Assembly (NCBI GenBank): GCA_016185065.1
Contig: JACPOL010000008.1
Coordinates: 496,001 to 560,000, forward strand
Source: Chlamydiales bacterium
Lineage (GTDB): Bacteria > Chlamydiota > Chlamydiia > Chlamydiales > Rhabdochlamydiaceae
Reading direction: 5' to 3'
DNA length: 64,000 bases
Below, one piece after another: positions 21,112 through 29,894 of this stretch. The translations under genes and the position numbers were made by a program. Positions within the stretch are counted from its first letter, which is position 1, and every line of letters starts with the position of its first letter. The notes under the pieces are model-generated. The model was not told where the DNA came from. It searched no databases and worked only from the letters and a program-made list of their open reading frames with translations.

Positions 21112-22335
21112 CTACCAGCCCCAAGAGAGGCCGATCTCGTAGTACTTCACGCGCTTCTTAAAGAACTGTCCTTCATACGAGAAGCCCTGGTGGTAGTCCG
21201 CATAGATACGCATCTTTCGGCCTACACCCTGGAGCTTACTGAGTTCATAACCCGCTTTGATGGTCGTATCGAGGGACCAGTTACGCACCTGCCAGTTCTC
21301 TAAGTGGATCGCAAGAAACGGCGTTCCATACAGTCGATGGTAGTCGAGCTTCTTTCCAAAGAGGCGCAGCTCCATTCCATACTCTACGTAGAATGTCTTC
21401 ATCGGGAATGAGTCGTCGCTATGCACAATCACGCCGGGACCAAAGTAGCCCCTGAAATCTTTTGAGAACTGATACGATGTAAAGAAGTCGATCGCTTCGA
21501 AGCTCGGGTTCTTTCTCTTGTGCAAGAATGAGGGATGGTTGACCAGAAACTCATCGCCCAGGTGACTTGAGATGTGGTAGATGCGCGCACGGAAGGCCCA
21601 TCTGTCCGCAGCATAAGAGAGCGGGATTCCCACTAGATAGTCGGTGTTGATAAGCTCCGACGTCTCATGATTACTCTTGTGCGGGACGTCTTGATAGTTG
21701 AAGACAGCCCAAATGCCCGCTTGGATGCCAATCTGAAGATCGCCGTGCCAGCGGAAGACATCTCTCCAGCGAAACAGAGGGAAGTCATCCCCCATTGCAA
21801 CAGCCGCAGCTACCTTCCCTACCACCTTATCCGCACCGCGGTAGGCAACATAGTACATCGGCTCGCGAGGATCTGCGATCATCGGAGGATAGAGTACGGT
21901 CGACTGCGGGAACCAGACACCGCCCACACGAGGCTCTGTGAGCTTCTTGCTCTGCTCAAGCTCCGCTTTTGACGGCTCCTTCACCTCAACCGACTTCACT
22001 CCCGGCACACCCGAGACAAATGCTAAAATACTATTTGATAAGAGGTCGTTGTGAGGCAGGTTTGACAAGTAGACATGGTGATCTTTCACGATCACACGCA
22101 CGCGCTGCTCATAGTAGTGCATGTCGACAAGCGCCTGGATGTACCCCTCCAGATAGGTGTCGGTCATCTCCTCATACTCCCCTTCAGGAAGGCTATCCGC
22201 ACGTGTCAGCGCATAGATATCCACTTTAGCTGCAGCCACTAGATCAGGCGCATCTTGCACCTCATCAACCGCCGCATCGGCATACAGGGAGAGACAGAGA
22301 GTAGAAGTCAGAAGGGTCAACAATCGTTTTTTCAT
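21112..22335 (-). CDS. BON-domain/DUF1207 outer-membrane candidate
   Basis: A 407-residue exported protein. It has a signal peptide (MKKRLLTLLTSTLCLSLYA), a BON-like domain at about 70-120 (VRVIVKDHHVYLSNLP, then GVPGVKSVEV) and a C-terminal part that I assign to DUF1207: ADPREPMYYVAYRG, GDDFPLFRWRD, LQIGIQAGIWAVFNY, YLVGIPLSYAADRWAFRARI and HISSHLGDEFL. The protein ends in an aromatic residue (YEIGLSWGW), as outer-membrane beta-barrels do. The start at 22335 is preferred over a GTG at 22344 because it begins the signal peptide. The substrate or partner is unknown. Confidence 0.85.
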   Translation of the reverse strand: MKKRLLTLLTSTLCLSLYADAAVDEVQDAPDLVAAAKVDIYALTRADSLPEGEYEEMTDTYLEGYIQALVDMHYYEQRVRVIVKDHHVYLSNLPHNDLLSNSILAFVSGVPGVKSVEVKEPSKAELEQSKKLTEPRVGGVWFPQSTVLYPPMIADPREPMYYVAYRGADKVVGKVAAAVAMGDDFPLFRWRDVFRWHGDLQIGIQAGIWAVFNYQDVPHKSNHETSELINTDYLVGIPLSYAADRWAFRARIYHISSHLGDEFLVNHPSFLHKRKNPSFEAIDFFTSYQFSKDFRGYFGPGVIVHSDDSFPMKTFYVEYGMELRLFGKKLDYHRLYGTPFLAIHLENWQVRNWSLDTTIKAGYELSKLQGVGRKMRIYADYHQGFSYEGQFFKKRVKYYEIGLSWGW

Positions 22336-22467
22336 TGCAGTCACTCACAAAATTTCTTTTGACGATTTGCAAGGTATAAACAAACACCACGTTTTGTCGC
22401 AAAGAGAAAAACAACTGTAGGGATTGATTCTTACACACACCTGAGTTAGGATTGGGAGCTCATCTTT

Positions 22468-22540
22468 GGGGCAATAGCTCAGTGGTTAGAGCAGCGGACT
22501 CATAATCCGTCGGTCCATGGTTCAAACCCATGTTGCCCCA
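22468..22540 (+). tRNA. tRNA with CAT anticodon (Ile2 or elongator Met)
   Basis: A 73-nt cloverleaf on the plus strand: acceptor GGGGCAA/TTGCCCC with discriminator A73, D arm GCTC-AGTGGTTA-GAGC, anticodon loop CTCATAA and T arm CATGG TTCAAAC CCATG. The G1-C72 pair excludes the initiator tRNA. Its D-arm and anticodon-arm context resembles Ile2 tRNAs modified by TilS more than elongator Met, but the two cannot be separated safely by eye. The 3' CCA is partly present only as the discriminator A. Confidence 0.95.
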
Positions 22541-22647
22541 CTTTTCAACTCAATATTCTCTTGCCTATCGTCAGCTATTTCAAGCACAACAATTTTCATA
22601 GATTACTCATGGAGTATTAGTTTATAGAAGTTTTTTAAGAGAGCATT

Positions 22648-24081
22648 ATGAAAATCTTACTTACTGGAGCTAACGGGTACATTGGAACGCGTCTTCTTCC
22701 TCGCTTGGCAGATGAGGGGCATGAGATATACGCGCTAGTAAGAAGCCGCTTTCGAATTGAGATTCCCGAGAAATTTCAATCTCAACTTCATATCATTGAA
22801 GCTGACCTCCTTAATCCCTCCTCCTTGTTGAAAATTCCTAACGAGATCGATGCAGCCTACTATCTAGTTCATTCAATGAGCTCTTCGCAAAAATTCTCCG
22901 AATTGGAGGCTGCTTCAGCAAAAAATTTTGTAAGTCGATTGGAAAACACACAGGCAAAACAGATCATCTACCTAAGCGGCCTTTCAAACGAAGTCCACCT
23001 CTCTCGTCATTTGGCCTCGAGAAAACAGGTAGGAGAAATCCTTAAAATGGGAAAGGTTCCTGTGACTATTCTGATGGCGGGAATCATCATCGGCTCGGGA
23101 AGTGCTTCATTTGAGATTATCCGAGATCTTGTTGAAAAGCTGCCCGTTATGGTTGCCCCAAAATGGCTTAAGCAGCTAACTCAACCGATCGCTGTACGCG
23201 ATGTCCTAACTTATCTAACGCTTGTTTTGGGTAATCCTGCCTGCCTTGGCCACTCCTTTGAGATCGGAGGCCCAGATGTCATGAGTTATAAAGACCTTCT
23301 ATTAAACTTTGCTAAAATGCGAGGGTTGAAGCGGAAAATTTTCACGGTTCCCGTACTTACACCGCGGCTTTCTTCCTACTGGTTATTTTTTGTGACTAGG
23401 ACCAGCTTTCCACTTGCGCGCCTGCTTGTCGAAAGCCTGATTAATAATGCAGTTTGCAAAGAAAATCAAATTCACAAGCTCTTTCCCAGAAAGTTGCTCT
23501 CTTATGAAGAGTCTCTGCAACTGGCCTTCACTCGTATCGAGGAAGATTGGGTTCCTTCAAGCTGGAAAGATACTTTAAGCGGCTCTTCTTTAAATCCAGA
23601 CCTTTCGATTTATGTCCACATTCCCAAATTCGGCATCTTGAGCGATAGACGCACCGCTCCTTTTTCTTGTCCTGTGCAGCAAGTGCAAAAACGGATCTGG
23701 TCTCTTGGCGGAGACCGAGGTTGGCTCACAATGAATTGGGCTTGGAAATTGAGGGGCTTTTTGGATAAATTAGCAGGAGGACCTGGACTGCGTCGAGGCA
23801 GGACTCATCCGACGCGGCTGAAAGCGGGAGATGCTCTTGATTTCTGGCGCGTTTTATTAGCGGATGAAAAGAATCGACGTTTACTTCTCTATGCTGAAAT
23901 GAAATTGCCAGGTGAAGCGTGGCTTGAATTTGAGATCATCCCTCATGAAACAGGAGGAGTTCTGAAACAGACGGCATCCTTCCGCCCCAATGGGCTCTGG
24001 GGTAGATTTTACTGGTATAGTCTTTATCCGTTTCATGTTCTCATTTTCAGCCAAATGGCAAAGCAGATCGCAAAAGGATAG
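22648..24081 (+). CDS. NAD(P)-binding epimerase-like protein with DUF2867
   Basis: A 477-residue protein with an N-terminal extended-SDR Rossmann domain (GANGYIGTRLLPRLADEG at residues 7-24; YYLVHSMSSS near 72) and a C-terminal DUF2867 domain from about 330 (WSLGGDRGWLTMNWAW, then GDALDFWRVL and LPGEAWLEFEI). This architecture is found in YbjT-like proteins, often encoded next to photolyase genes; the reaction is not established. It is 2 nt upstream of the photolyase gene, with which it must be cotranscribed. The first ATG of the frame is used. Confidence 0.9.
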   Translation: MKILLTGANGYIGTRLLPRLADEGHEIYALVRSRFRIEIPEKFQSQLHIIEADLLNPSSLLKIPNEIDAAYYLVHSMSSSQKFSELEAASAKNFVSRLENTQAKQIIYLSGLSNEVHLSRHLASRKQVGEILKMGKVPVTILMAGIIIGSGSASFEIIRDLVEKLPVMVAPKWLKQLTQPIAVRDVLTYLTLVLGNPACLGHSFEIGGPDVMSYKDLLLNFAKMRGLKRKIFTVPVLTPRLSSYWLFFVTRTSFPLARLLVESLINNAVCKENQIHKLFPRKLLSYEESLQLAFTRIEEDWVPSSWKDTLSGSSLNPDLSIYVHIPKFGILSDRRTAPFSCPVQQVQKRIWSLGGDRGWLTMNWAWKLRGFLDKLAGGPGLRRGRTHPTRLKAGDALDFWRVLLADEKNRRLLLYAEMKLPGEAWLEFEIIPHETGGVLKQTASFRPNGLWGRFYWYSLYPFHVLIFSQMAKQIAKG

Positions 24082-24083
24082 AA

Positions 24084-25454
24084 ATGAAGATGAAGTTTCG
24101 AAGATCCCTCTTTTTATTCAGGCGCGATTTACGGCTTGAGGATAATACAGGTCTCATTTTTGCATTGAAGTCCTCTGAGGTTGTCATCCCCGCCTTTATT
24201 TTTACATCAGAGCAGATCGAGAGAAATCCATTTAGAAGCGATCACTGCCTGAAATTTATGATTGAATCTCTCGAAGATCTCGAAAGTCAGCTAAAGAAAA
24301 AAGGAGGTAGACTCTTCCTTTTTAAGGGAAAGTCAGAAGAAGTTGTAAGTAGATGTGCGCGCGAGCTCAACATCGAAGCTCTGATCGTAAATCGCGATTA
24401 TACTCCCTATAGCCAGCAGAGAGACGAAAAGCTTGAAAAAGTCTGTAAAATGGGTCGAATTCCATTTTACTCTTTCGATGATGCTCTCCTTCATCCGCCC
24501 GAGGAGACTCTGAAAAAAGATGGGAAGCCCTACACGATTTTCACACCCTATTTTCGCAATGCTTCAAAACAGAAAGTTCTGCCTCCCGTGCAGAACCGAG
24601 GAACCAACTACTTCCATGGACAGATCCCCTTTGCAGAAGATAGGTCGATCTATCCCAAGCAAACTATAGAAAATGGGTTGATTGGAGGAAGATCGGAGGC
24701 TCTCAAAATTCTCAAAAAATTGGGCTCCTTTAATAAATATGGAAAACTTAGAGACTACCCATCAGAAGAGTACTCTACAAATCTCTCTCCCTATCTAAAA
24801 TTCACCGTCTGCTCTCCTCGAGAAGTGTATGCGGCAATCTGCCACAATTTAAATCCACACCACGAGCTGATCCGCTCTCTCTACTGGAGAGATTTTTTTA
24901 CATCGATTGCATTTTTCTTTCCTTACGTTTTCAAAAGTGCTTTCCGTCCCAAATTTGATAAGCTCAAGTGGTCCAATAACAAAAAGGCTTATCAAAGATG
25001 GTGCGAAGGCTCTACCGGCTTTCCGATTGTAGATGCTGGTATGAGAGAGATGAACGAAACAGGTTTTATGCATAACCGCGTGCGAATGATTGCAGCCTCT
25101 TTTCTTGTCAAAGACTTACACATCGATTGGAGATGGGGTGAAAGATACTTCGCTCAAACTCTAATCGATTACGACCCTGCTGTTAACAATGGGAATTGGC
25201 AATGGGTCGCTAGCACTGGAAGCGATGCTCAGCCCTATTTTCGCATTTTCAACCCTTGGAACCAGCAGAAAAAATTCGATCCTGAATGCACCTACATTAA
25301 GAAATGGATTCCTGAACTTCGAGATTTGCCACCTAAAGCTATCCATGCATGGCACGAGGAAAAATATCGCGCTGGCAGCAGAAGCTATCCAGCTCCAATG
25401 ACCAATCACGAAAAGAGCGCAAAAGAGGCTCTTCACGCCTACAGATCACTCTAA
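24084..25454 (+). CDS. phr: Deoxyribodipyrimidine photolyase
   Basis: A 456-residue FAD-dependent photolyase/cryptochrome-family protein. The N-terminal antenna-binding domain opens LFLFRRDLRLEDNTGL; the C-terminal FAD domain has LIRSLYWRDFF, RWCEGSTGFPIVDAGMREM, HNRVRMIAASFLVKDL, and DYDPAVNNGNWQWVASTG with the Asn and Trp residues typical of cyclobutane-dimer photolyases. The enzyme repairs UV-induced pyrimidine dimers in blue light. An in-frame ATG six bases downstream (MKFRR) is an alternative start. Its presence suggests that extracellular forms meet daylight. Confidence 0.93.
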   Translation: MKMKFRRSLFLFRRDLRLEDNTGLIFALKSSEVVIPAFIFTSEQIERNPFRSDHCLKFMIESLEDLESQLKKKGGRLFLFKGKSEEVVSRCARELNIEALIVNRDYTPYSQQRDEKLEKVCKMGRIPFYSFDDALLHPPEETLKKDGKPYTIFTPYFRNASKQKVLPPVQNRGTNYFHGQIPFAEDRSIYPKQTIENGLIGGRSEALKILKKLGSFNKYGKLRDYPSEEYSTNLSPYLKFTVCSPREVYAAICHNLNPHHELIRSLYWRDFFTSIAFFFPYVFKSAFRPKFDKLKWSNNKKAYQRWCEGSTGFPIVDAGMREMNETGFMHNRVRMIAASFLVKDLHIDWRWGERYFAQTLIDYDPAVNNGNWQWVASTGSDAQPYFRIFNPWNQQKKFDPECTYIKKWIPELRDLPPKAIHAWHEEKYRAGSRSYPAPMTNHEKSAKEALHAYRSL

Positions 25455-25470
25455 TTCAGCAGGCCTTTGA

Positions 25471-25513
25471 TGAGCCACTTCAATAAGAAAGTGCGATAAT
25501 TCGCAGTGGCTCA
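25471..25513 (+). terminator. Possible terminator-like hairpin after photolyase
   Basis: TGAGCCACT (25471-25479) and AGTGGCTCA (25505-25513) form a 9-bp outer stem enclosing a small GCGA/TCGC hairpin. It lies 16 nt after the photolyase stop. The sequence that follows is A-rich on the plus strand rather than T-rich, so it is not a classical intrinsic terminator. Confidence 0.35.
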
Positions 25514-25614
25514 AAAGAATCAATTTCCGCTATAACTTCACGAAATTAGCTACTAAGAAGCGGCTTGTAATTTCGAATAGTGCGGTTATCTGGAACCGAA
25601 AGGAGCTCTGTCAT

Positions 25615-25971
25615 TTGGAAGAATCAGACTACGTGACGATCGTCACCACTGTGCCAGAAACGCATGCTGGGGCGGTGAGAGAGGCGATGGGCCGAGCTGG
25701 AGCTGGCAAGGTGGGAAATTACTCCTTTTGCAGCTTCTCAGTGAAGGGCGTTGGACGCTTTATGCCTAGCAAGGGCTCGAATCCTTTTATCGGAAAAGAA
25801 GGAGTAATGGAAGAAGTTGCAGAAGAGCGCATTGAAGCGATCTGCAGCCGCTCAATTTTGGAGCATGTACTAGAAGAGATCAAAAAGGCTCATCCTTACG
25901 AAGAGACCGTAATAGACATCTATCCTGTCTATGAAATCGGAAGGAAAAAAGCAAAAGGTGGAAAGCAATGA
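25615..25971 (+). CDS. Stand-alone YqfO/NIF3 insert-like (PII-fold) protein
   Basis: A 118-residue protein resembling the PII/CutA-like insert found inside NIF3/YqfO proteins: YVTIVTTVPETHAGAVREA, then GAGKVGNYSFCSFSVKGVGR, PFIGKEGVMEEV and HPYEETVIDIYPVYE. These domains are thought to be ligand-binding or regulatory. The start is TTG at 25615, with AGGAG 9 nt upstream; the next ATG (25689) would remove the first beta strand. Its TGA overlaps the ATG of the S9 peptidase gene (ATGA), so the two are translationally coupled. Confidence 0.85.
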   Translation: MEESDYVTIVTTVPETHAGAVREAMGRAGAGKVGNYSFCSFSVKGVGRFMPSKGSNPFIGKEGVMEEVAEERIEAICSRSILEHVLEEIKKAHPYEETVIDIYPVYEIGRKKAKGGKQ

Positions 25972-27956
25972 ACACTTCAATTTGTAAATGGTTAGTGGTG
26001 ATTATGTCCTTTGGAATTGTACAGCAGCAGCTTTGTGGAGAAATTTTAAAAGAAGAGCTCTTCGCTAACCCCTCGCTGATTTCAGCAAAAATCAGTCCTG
26101 ATGGAACCACTATCGCTTATGTAGGAGCCGATGAAAAGGGCATCTCCAATGTGTTCATTAGCGCAAAGGATGGCTCCACAGCCAGCCGTGAACAGATCAG
26201 CTTTTTTACTACTCCTGAAATCATTCAATTCTTCTGGTCTGGTGATAGCAAGAGAGTCCTGGTTTTGAAGGATGAGAATGGGACGGGAAGATTGAATTTA
26301 CATGGCATTCACGTGTATTCGAAGAATGATCTCGTTTACACAGAGAAATTTCCCAAGGTTAATGCGAAAGTCATCCAGATCAGTTCTAAAAAGAACAGCG
26401 CTGTTATCGGATTAAACAACAGGAATCCCCACTTCCACGATCTCTATCTTCTCGACTTGGATTCTGGTGATTTTAAACTGCTATTTGAGAATGATTCCTA
26501 CGCCAAATTTCTGGTTAGCGACAATTTAGATCTCATATTAAAAATGCGCATCAACGATGAAGATGGCTCTTGGACTGTTTTCGACTCCAATGATGCTGTT
26601 TTTATGGAGCTAACTTCTTCTGAGGCATTCCAGACCGAATTCCTCTCCTACAACGAAAAAACCCGATCTGTTTATCTATTGGATAATCGATTCTCAGATA
26701 CAAATCAGCTAGTGGTTAAATCCCTGTCTACTTCAGGTGATGAAAAGGTATTGGGCGCTCAATCCAATAGCGACGTCGACGATGTTCTTTTCATCAGAGG
26801 AGAGCCCAGAGCATACGCCTCTTATTACGAGCAGAAAAAATGGCATGCGATCGATACTGCTATTGAGAAGGATCTTCTTTTTCTTGAGGATCACCTAGGC
26901 CCTGATTTTGATGTAACTAGCAGCAGCAGCGATGGGAACTTGTGGGTTGTTGCAAAAAGCTCCCCTCACGCAGGAGGAGGGCTCTGGATCTATGACATAA
27001 AGGCTCAAACTCTCTCTCCACTGCATGCTTCCAAGTCAGTAAGCAGCAGCTTCTCAAAAATGTACTCAATGGTTGTCACTGCTAGAGATGGGCAGAAACT
27101 CGTTTGCTACTACACCCTGCCCAAGGGAGTCGATAAAGGCGGATACGTCGACAAGGCCATTCCTCTTGTTGTAGTCCCCCATGGCGGACCTTTCAAAGTG
27201 AGAGATAAATTCCGATTCAATCCCTATCACCAGTGGCTGGCAAGCTGTGGTTATGCTGTACTCAGCGTCAATTTTCGCCTCTCATCCGGGTTTGGAAAAG
27301 CGTTCGTCAATGCGGGTAATGGTGAATGGGGAGGAAAAGCACATTTCGATGTCATTGATGCAGTTGAGGCTTGTATCTCCAAAGGAATTACAGAAAGGGG
27401 GAAATTAGCGGTTTTTGGTGGTAGCTATGGGGGATATGAATCACTCGCCTGCCTCACCCTCTCTCCTGATTATTTCACCTGTTGTGTGGCTATTTGCGGC
27501 CCTTCCAATCTCAAGACCGTTCTAGATAATGTGCCTAAGTTCTGGGAGTTTACCTCAGCTCCTCTTTCGGATAAGACCATGTTTTTTACTAAACAAGCTT
27601 TTATCACCAGCACAGGGGGCAATCCCGGCGATCCAAAAGGAGCCCAATATCTACAGAAGTGCTCTCCCTTAAATTACTTGGAAGCCATTAAAGCCCCTCT
27701 CCTTTTAGTACATGGTAAAAATGACCATATAGTCGCCGAAAAAGAGTCTGAGCAGATCTATAAAAGCATGAAATCCAACCACAAAAAAGTAACGTACATT
27801 TTATTCCCAGATGAGGGACATCGATTCGCTAAGTTTGCCAATAAGATGATGTATTTAGATCATGCCGAGCGTTTTCTGTCTCAATACCTAGGAGGAGACT
27901 ACCGTCCGGTTAACTCAAGCGTATTAGCAGACTCAAGCGCTCAAGTTATGAATTAG
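25968..27956 (+). CDS. Exported S9-family (prolyl oligopeptidase-like) peptidase
   Basis: A 662-residue serine peptidase of the acylaminoacyl/dipeptidyl-peptidase type. An N-terminal signal-like segment (ICKWLVVIMSFGIVQQQLCG) is followed by a beta-propeller with the SPDG-type repeat (SAKISPDGTTIAYVG) and a C-terminal alpha/beta-hydrolase domain. The nucleophile is in GGSYGGYES near residue 483, the Asp probably in HGKNDHIV near 585 and the His in DEGHRF near 617, so the triad is complete. It is encoded with a PII-fold protein upstream and followed 4 bp later by a GT92 gene. Peptide scavenging in the periplasm is a reasonable inference. Confidence 0.92.
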   Translation: MNTSICKWLVVIMSFGIVQQQLCGEILKEELFANPSLISAKISPDGTTIAYVGADEKGISNVFISAKDGSTASREQISFFTTPEIIQFFWSGDSKRVLVLKDENGTGRLNLHGIHVYSKNDLVYTEKFPKVNAKVIQISSKKNSAVIGLNNRNPHFHDLYLLDLDSGDFKLLFENDSYAKFLVSDNLDLILKMRINDEDGSWTVFDSNDAVFMELTSSEAFQTEFLSYNEKTRSVYLLDNRFSDTNQLVVKSLSTSGDEKVLGAQSNSDVDDVLFIRGEPRAYASYYEQKKWHAIDTAIEKDLLFLEDHLGPDFDVTSSSSDGNLWVVAKSSPHAGGGLWIYDIKAQTLSPLHASKSVSSSFSKMYSMVVTARDGQKLVCYYTLPKGVDKGGYVDKAIPLVVVPHGGPFKVRDKFRFNPYHQWLASCGYAVLSVNFRLSSGFGKAFVNAGNGEWGGKAHFDVIDAVEACISKGITERGKLAVFGGSYGGYESLACLTLSPDYFTCCVAICGPSNLKTVLDNVPKFWEFTSAPLSDKTMFFTKQAFITSTGGNPGDPKGAQYLQKCSPLNYLEAIKAPLLLVHGKNDHIVAEKESEQIYKSMKSNHKKVTYILFPDEGHRFAKFANKMMYLDHAERFLSQYLGGDYRPVNSSVLADSSAQVMN

Positions 27957-27960
27957 CTAG

Positions 27961-28851
27961 ATGCAAAAGTTGTTTGTTGCTCTTCTGCTTCTTTTGTCTC
28001 CGCTTGACTGCTTTGCGCAGTATCGATTGGCGATCGGGGCGATATTTAGGAATGAAGCTCCGTGGCTTAAGGAGTGGATAGAGTACCACCGCTTGATCGG
28101 AGTCGAACACTTCTATTTGTATAACAACGAGAGTTCGGACAACTATTTGCAGGTTCTAGATCCCTACATTGCAAGTGGAGTTGTAGAACTTACAGATTGG
28201 CCCTCTATCCCTGCAAATATCGATTATAGATTTAATCCCACAACTCCAGAAGGGACCATTGTAAAAGCTTACAATGATATGGTCAGAAGAGCGTTTAGGA
28301 AGGCAGATTGGCTTGCAATTGTAGACATCGATGAATTCATTATGCCCTTGCAAGGCATCTCACGCTTCTTTGCTTTTTTGGATAATCTGCCTCATAAAGT
28401 TGGCGCCCTCTCAGTCTATTGGCACATCTTTGGAACTTCAAACACCTGGAGTCTTAGTGAAGGAGATTTAATGGTGGAAAAACTGCACTTGTGCACTGAA
28501 AAATCCCATGAGTGGAACCGGATTCCGAAAACTTTTTATCGCCTTAAAGCACTCCCCTCGCTTCCAGACTGCTGGGTGCATAATCCCGTCTCACTTCCTA
28601 ACAGATACATTCAAATAGAGATGCCGCGCGATCTCTGCAGAATTAACCACTACTGGACGCGTACAGAAGAGGCGTGTTTAAGAAAAAGGCTTGGAGCTTA
28701 TTCCTACGAAGAGTTAAGCGACGCTTCTCGGAGAGAATTCGACAAGTACAACACCACCCTTAATGCTGTCAAAGACACATCCATGCAACCCTACATCCCC
28801 CTTCTCAAGGCTAGGCTGCAAGCTCAGACCAACCATGCTCAGGAAATGTAA
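27961..28851 (+). CDS. Exported GT92-like (DUF23-type) glycosyltransferase
   Basis: A 296-residue protein with a signal peptide (MQKLFVALLLLLSPLDCFAQ) and a GT92/DUF23-like domain: IGAIFRNEAPWLKEWIEYH (N-terminal donor-binding region), GVEHFYLYNNESSDN and the metal-binding WLAIVDIDEFIMP near residue 118, in which both Asp of DxD are intact. GT92 enzymes in animals transfer galactose to N-glycan core fucose. Export of such an enzyme is unusual. It follows the S9 peptidase gene by 4 bp and resembles the proteins at 50208 and 63652. The acceptor is unknown. Confidence 0.88.
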   Translation: MQKLFVALLLLLSPLDCFAQYRLAIGAIFRNEAPWLKEWIEYHRLIGVEHFYLYNNESSDNYLQVLDPYIASGVVELTDWPSIPANIDYRFNPTTPEGTIVKAYNDMVRRAFRKADWLAIVDIDEFIMPLQGISRFFAFLDNLPHKVGALSVYWHIFGTSNTWSLSEGDLMVEKLHLCTEKSHEWNRIPKTFYRLKALPSLPDCWVHNPVSLPNRYIQIEMPRDLCRINHYWTRTEEACLRKRLGAYSYEELSDASRREFDKYNTTLNAVKDTSMQPYIPLLKARLQAQTNHAQEM

Positions 28852-28862
28852 TGAGGATCTGG

Positions 28863-29282
28863 CTAGCTAATTTGATCGAGGAGGTGCTTCATATCGAGAT
28901 ATGCCCAGTATTCTACAATTTGGTTCTGGGATACGCGGTAGACGGTAGCTCCCGCGTAGGAGATGGATCTTCCTGTTGGCCTAATTCCTTTAAACTCTCC
29001 TTGATGTGACCCTTGAGCTTGCCATTGAATTGCAACAAGATCTTTGTCGCAAATGAGTGATCTGTTTTTCACAACCAGATCAGGAAATGCGTTGAGCCAT
29101 GTTTGAACAACATTTTTCATAGACCCAGGTCCGTAAAAGTCTCCAAGCAGACTATGAATCACACAGTTTTGATGAATGAGTTCATCTATGGCTGTTAGAT
29201 TTTTCTCATCCCATATTTGATGAGCATAAGTTTCTGCTACTAGTTTAGGAGCATCTTTTTCGTTTGAGGAGTGGGATTTCAT
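28863..29282 (-). CDS. SnoaL-like polyketide-cyclase-family protein
   Basis: A 139-residue protein with the SnoaL/NTF2-like fold: VAETYAHQIWDEKNLTAID, INQNCVIHS-like HQNCVIHSLLGDFYGPG, FPDLVVKNRSLICDKDLVAI, and KGIRPTGRSISYAGATVYRV followed by VEYWAYLDM. Members are often ester cyclases or small-molecule-binding proteins, and a reaction cannot be assigned. The start at 29282 (MKSHSS) is used; a TTG at 29306 would add eight residues. The gene is convergent with the GT92 gene, 11 bp away. Confidence 0.85.
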   Translation of the reverse strand: MKSHSSNEKDAPKLVAETYAHQIWDEKNLTAIDELIHQNCVIHSLLGDFYGPGSMKNVVQTWLNAFPDLVVKNRSLICDKDLVAIQWQAQGSHQGEFKGIRPTGRSISYAGATVYRVSQNQIVEYWAYLDMKHLLDQIS

Positions 29283-29421
29283 GTGCTGTTTTTCTCTATT
29301 TTCCAATCTTTATAGCAGAACTTCATATTTACTATAAAAATCTATAATTCTTTTTATTTATTGATTTTTTAACTAAAAATATATAAAATACACGCTTTAA
29401 ATACACGGGAAAATCACCCTC

Positions 29422-29880
29422 ATGAGCGCTCTGAGCTACATAATTAGAAATACGGTAAGAATTGATTCCACTTCCTTTGCTAGAGCATTCTTCGACAAAA
29501 ATTTTCTTGAGAATTGGATAGACTTGTCAGAGCTCATGGCAAAATATCCCACTCAAATTCAACTGCAAGGAGCTGTAGTCTCTTTTGATGGACCTGTTGA
29601 TGGTACTGTTGTCATCCTCAAATCGATCTCAGCATTAAAAACAGCTATTATCGCAATCTATGCAATAGGACTTGCGATGTTGACCTACTTCGCAACTGAG
29701 CTCCTGCTTACAACACTTGCTGATAATAAGATCTCTATATTTGACGGCATGGATGCTGGCACCATTCAAACAATTAGCTTAGTGGCAGCAGCAGTTATAG
29801 GTGTTGGCACGGGCGGCCTTGTCTATGCATTTGATGCGCTTCCTTTCGATCTCAAGTTTGGAGCCTACGGCCTCGCTTAA
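29422..29880 (+). CDS. Small two-span membrane protein, Inc-like
   Basis: No family recognised. The 152-residue protein has a soluble N-terminal ~70 residues and two hydrophobic segments near 75-98 (AIIAIYAIGLAMLTYFATEL) and 115-138 (ISLVAAAVIGVGTGGLVYAF), separated by a short polar loop. Closely paired hydrophobic segments are seen in inclusion-membrane proteins, but the evidence is composition only. The upstream 139 bp is AT-rich; no strong ribosome-binding site precedes the ATG. Confidence 0.65.
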   Translation: MSALSYIIRNTVRIDSTSFARAFFDKNFLENWIDLSELMAKYPTQIQLQGAVVSFDGPVDGTVVILKSISALKTAIIAIYAIGLAMLTYFATELLLTTLADNKISIFDGMDAGTIQTISLVAAAVIGVGTGGLVYAFDALPFDLKFGAYGLA

Positions 29881-29894
29881 AGAACTCCCCTCTC

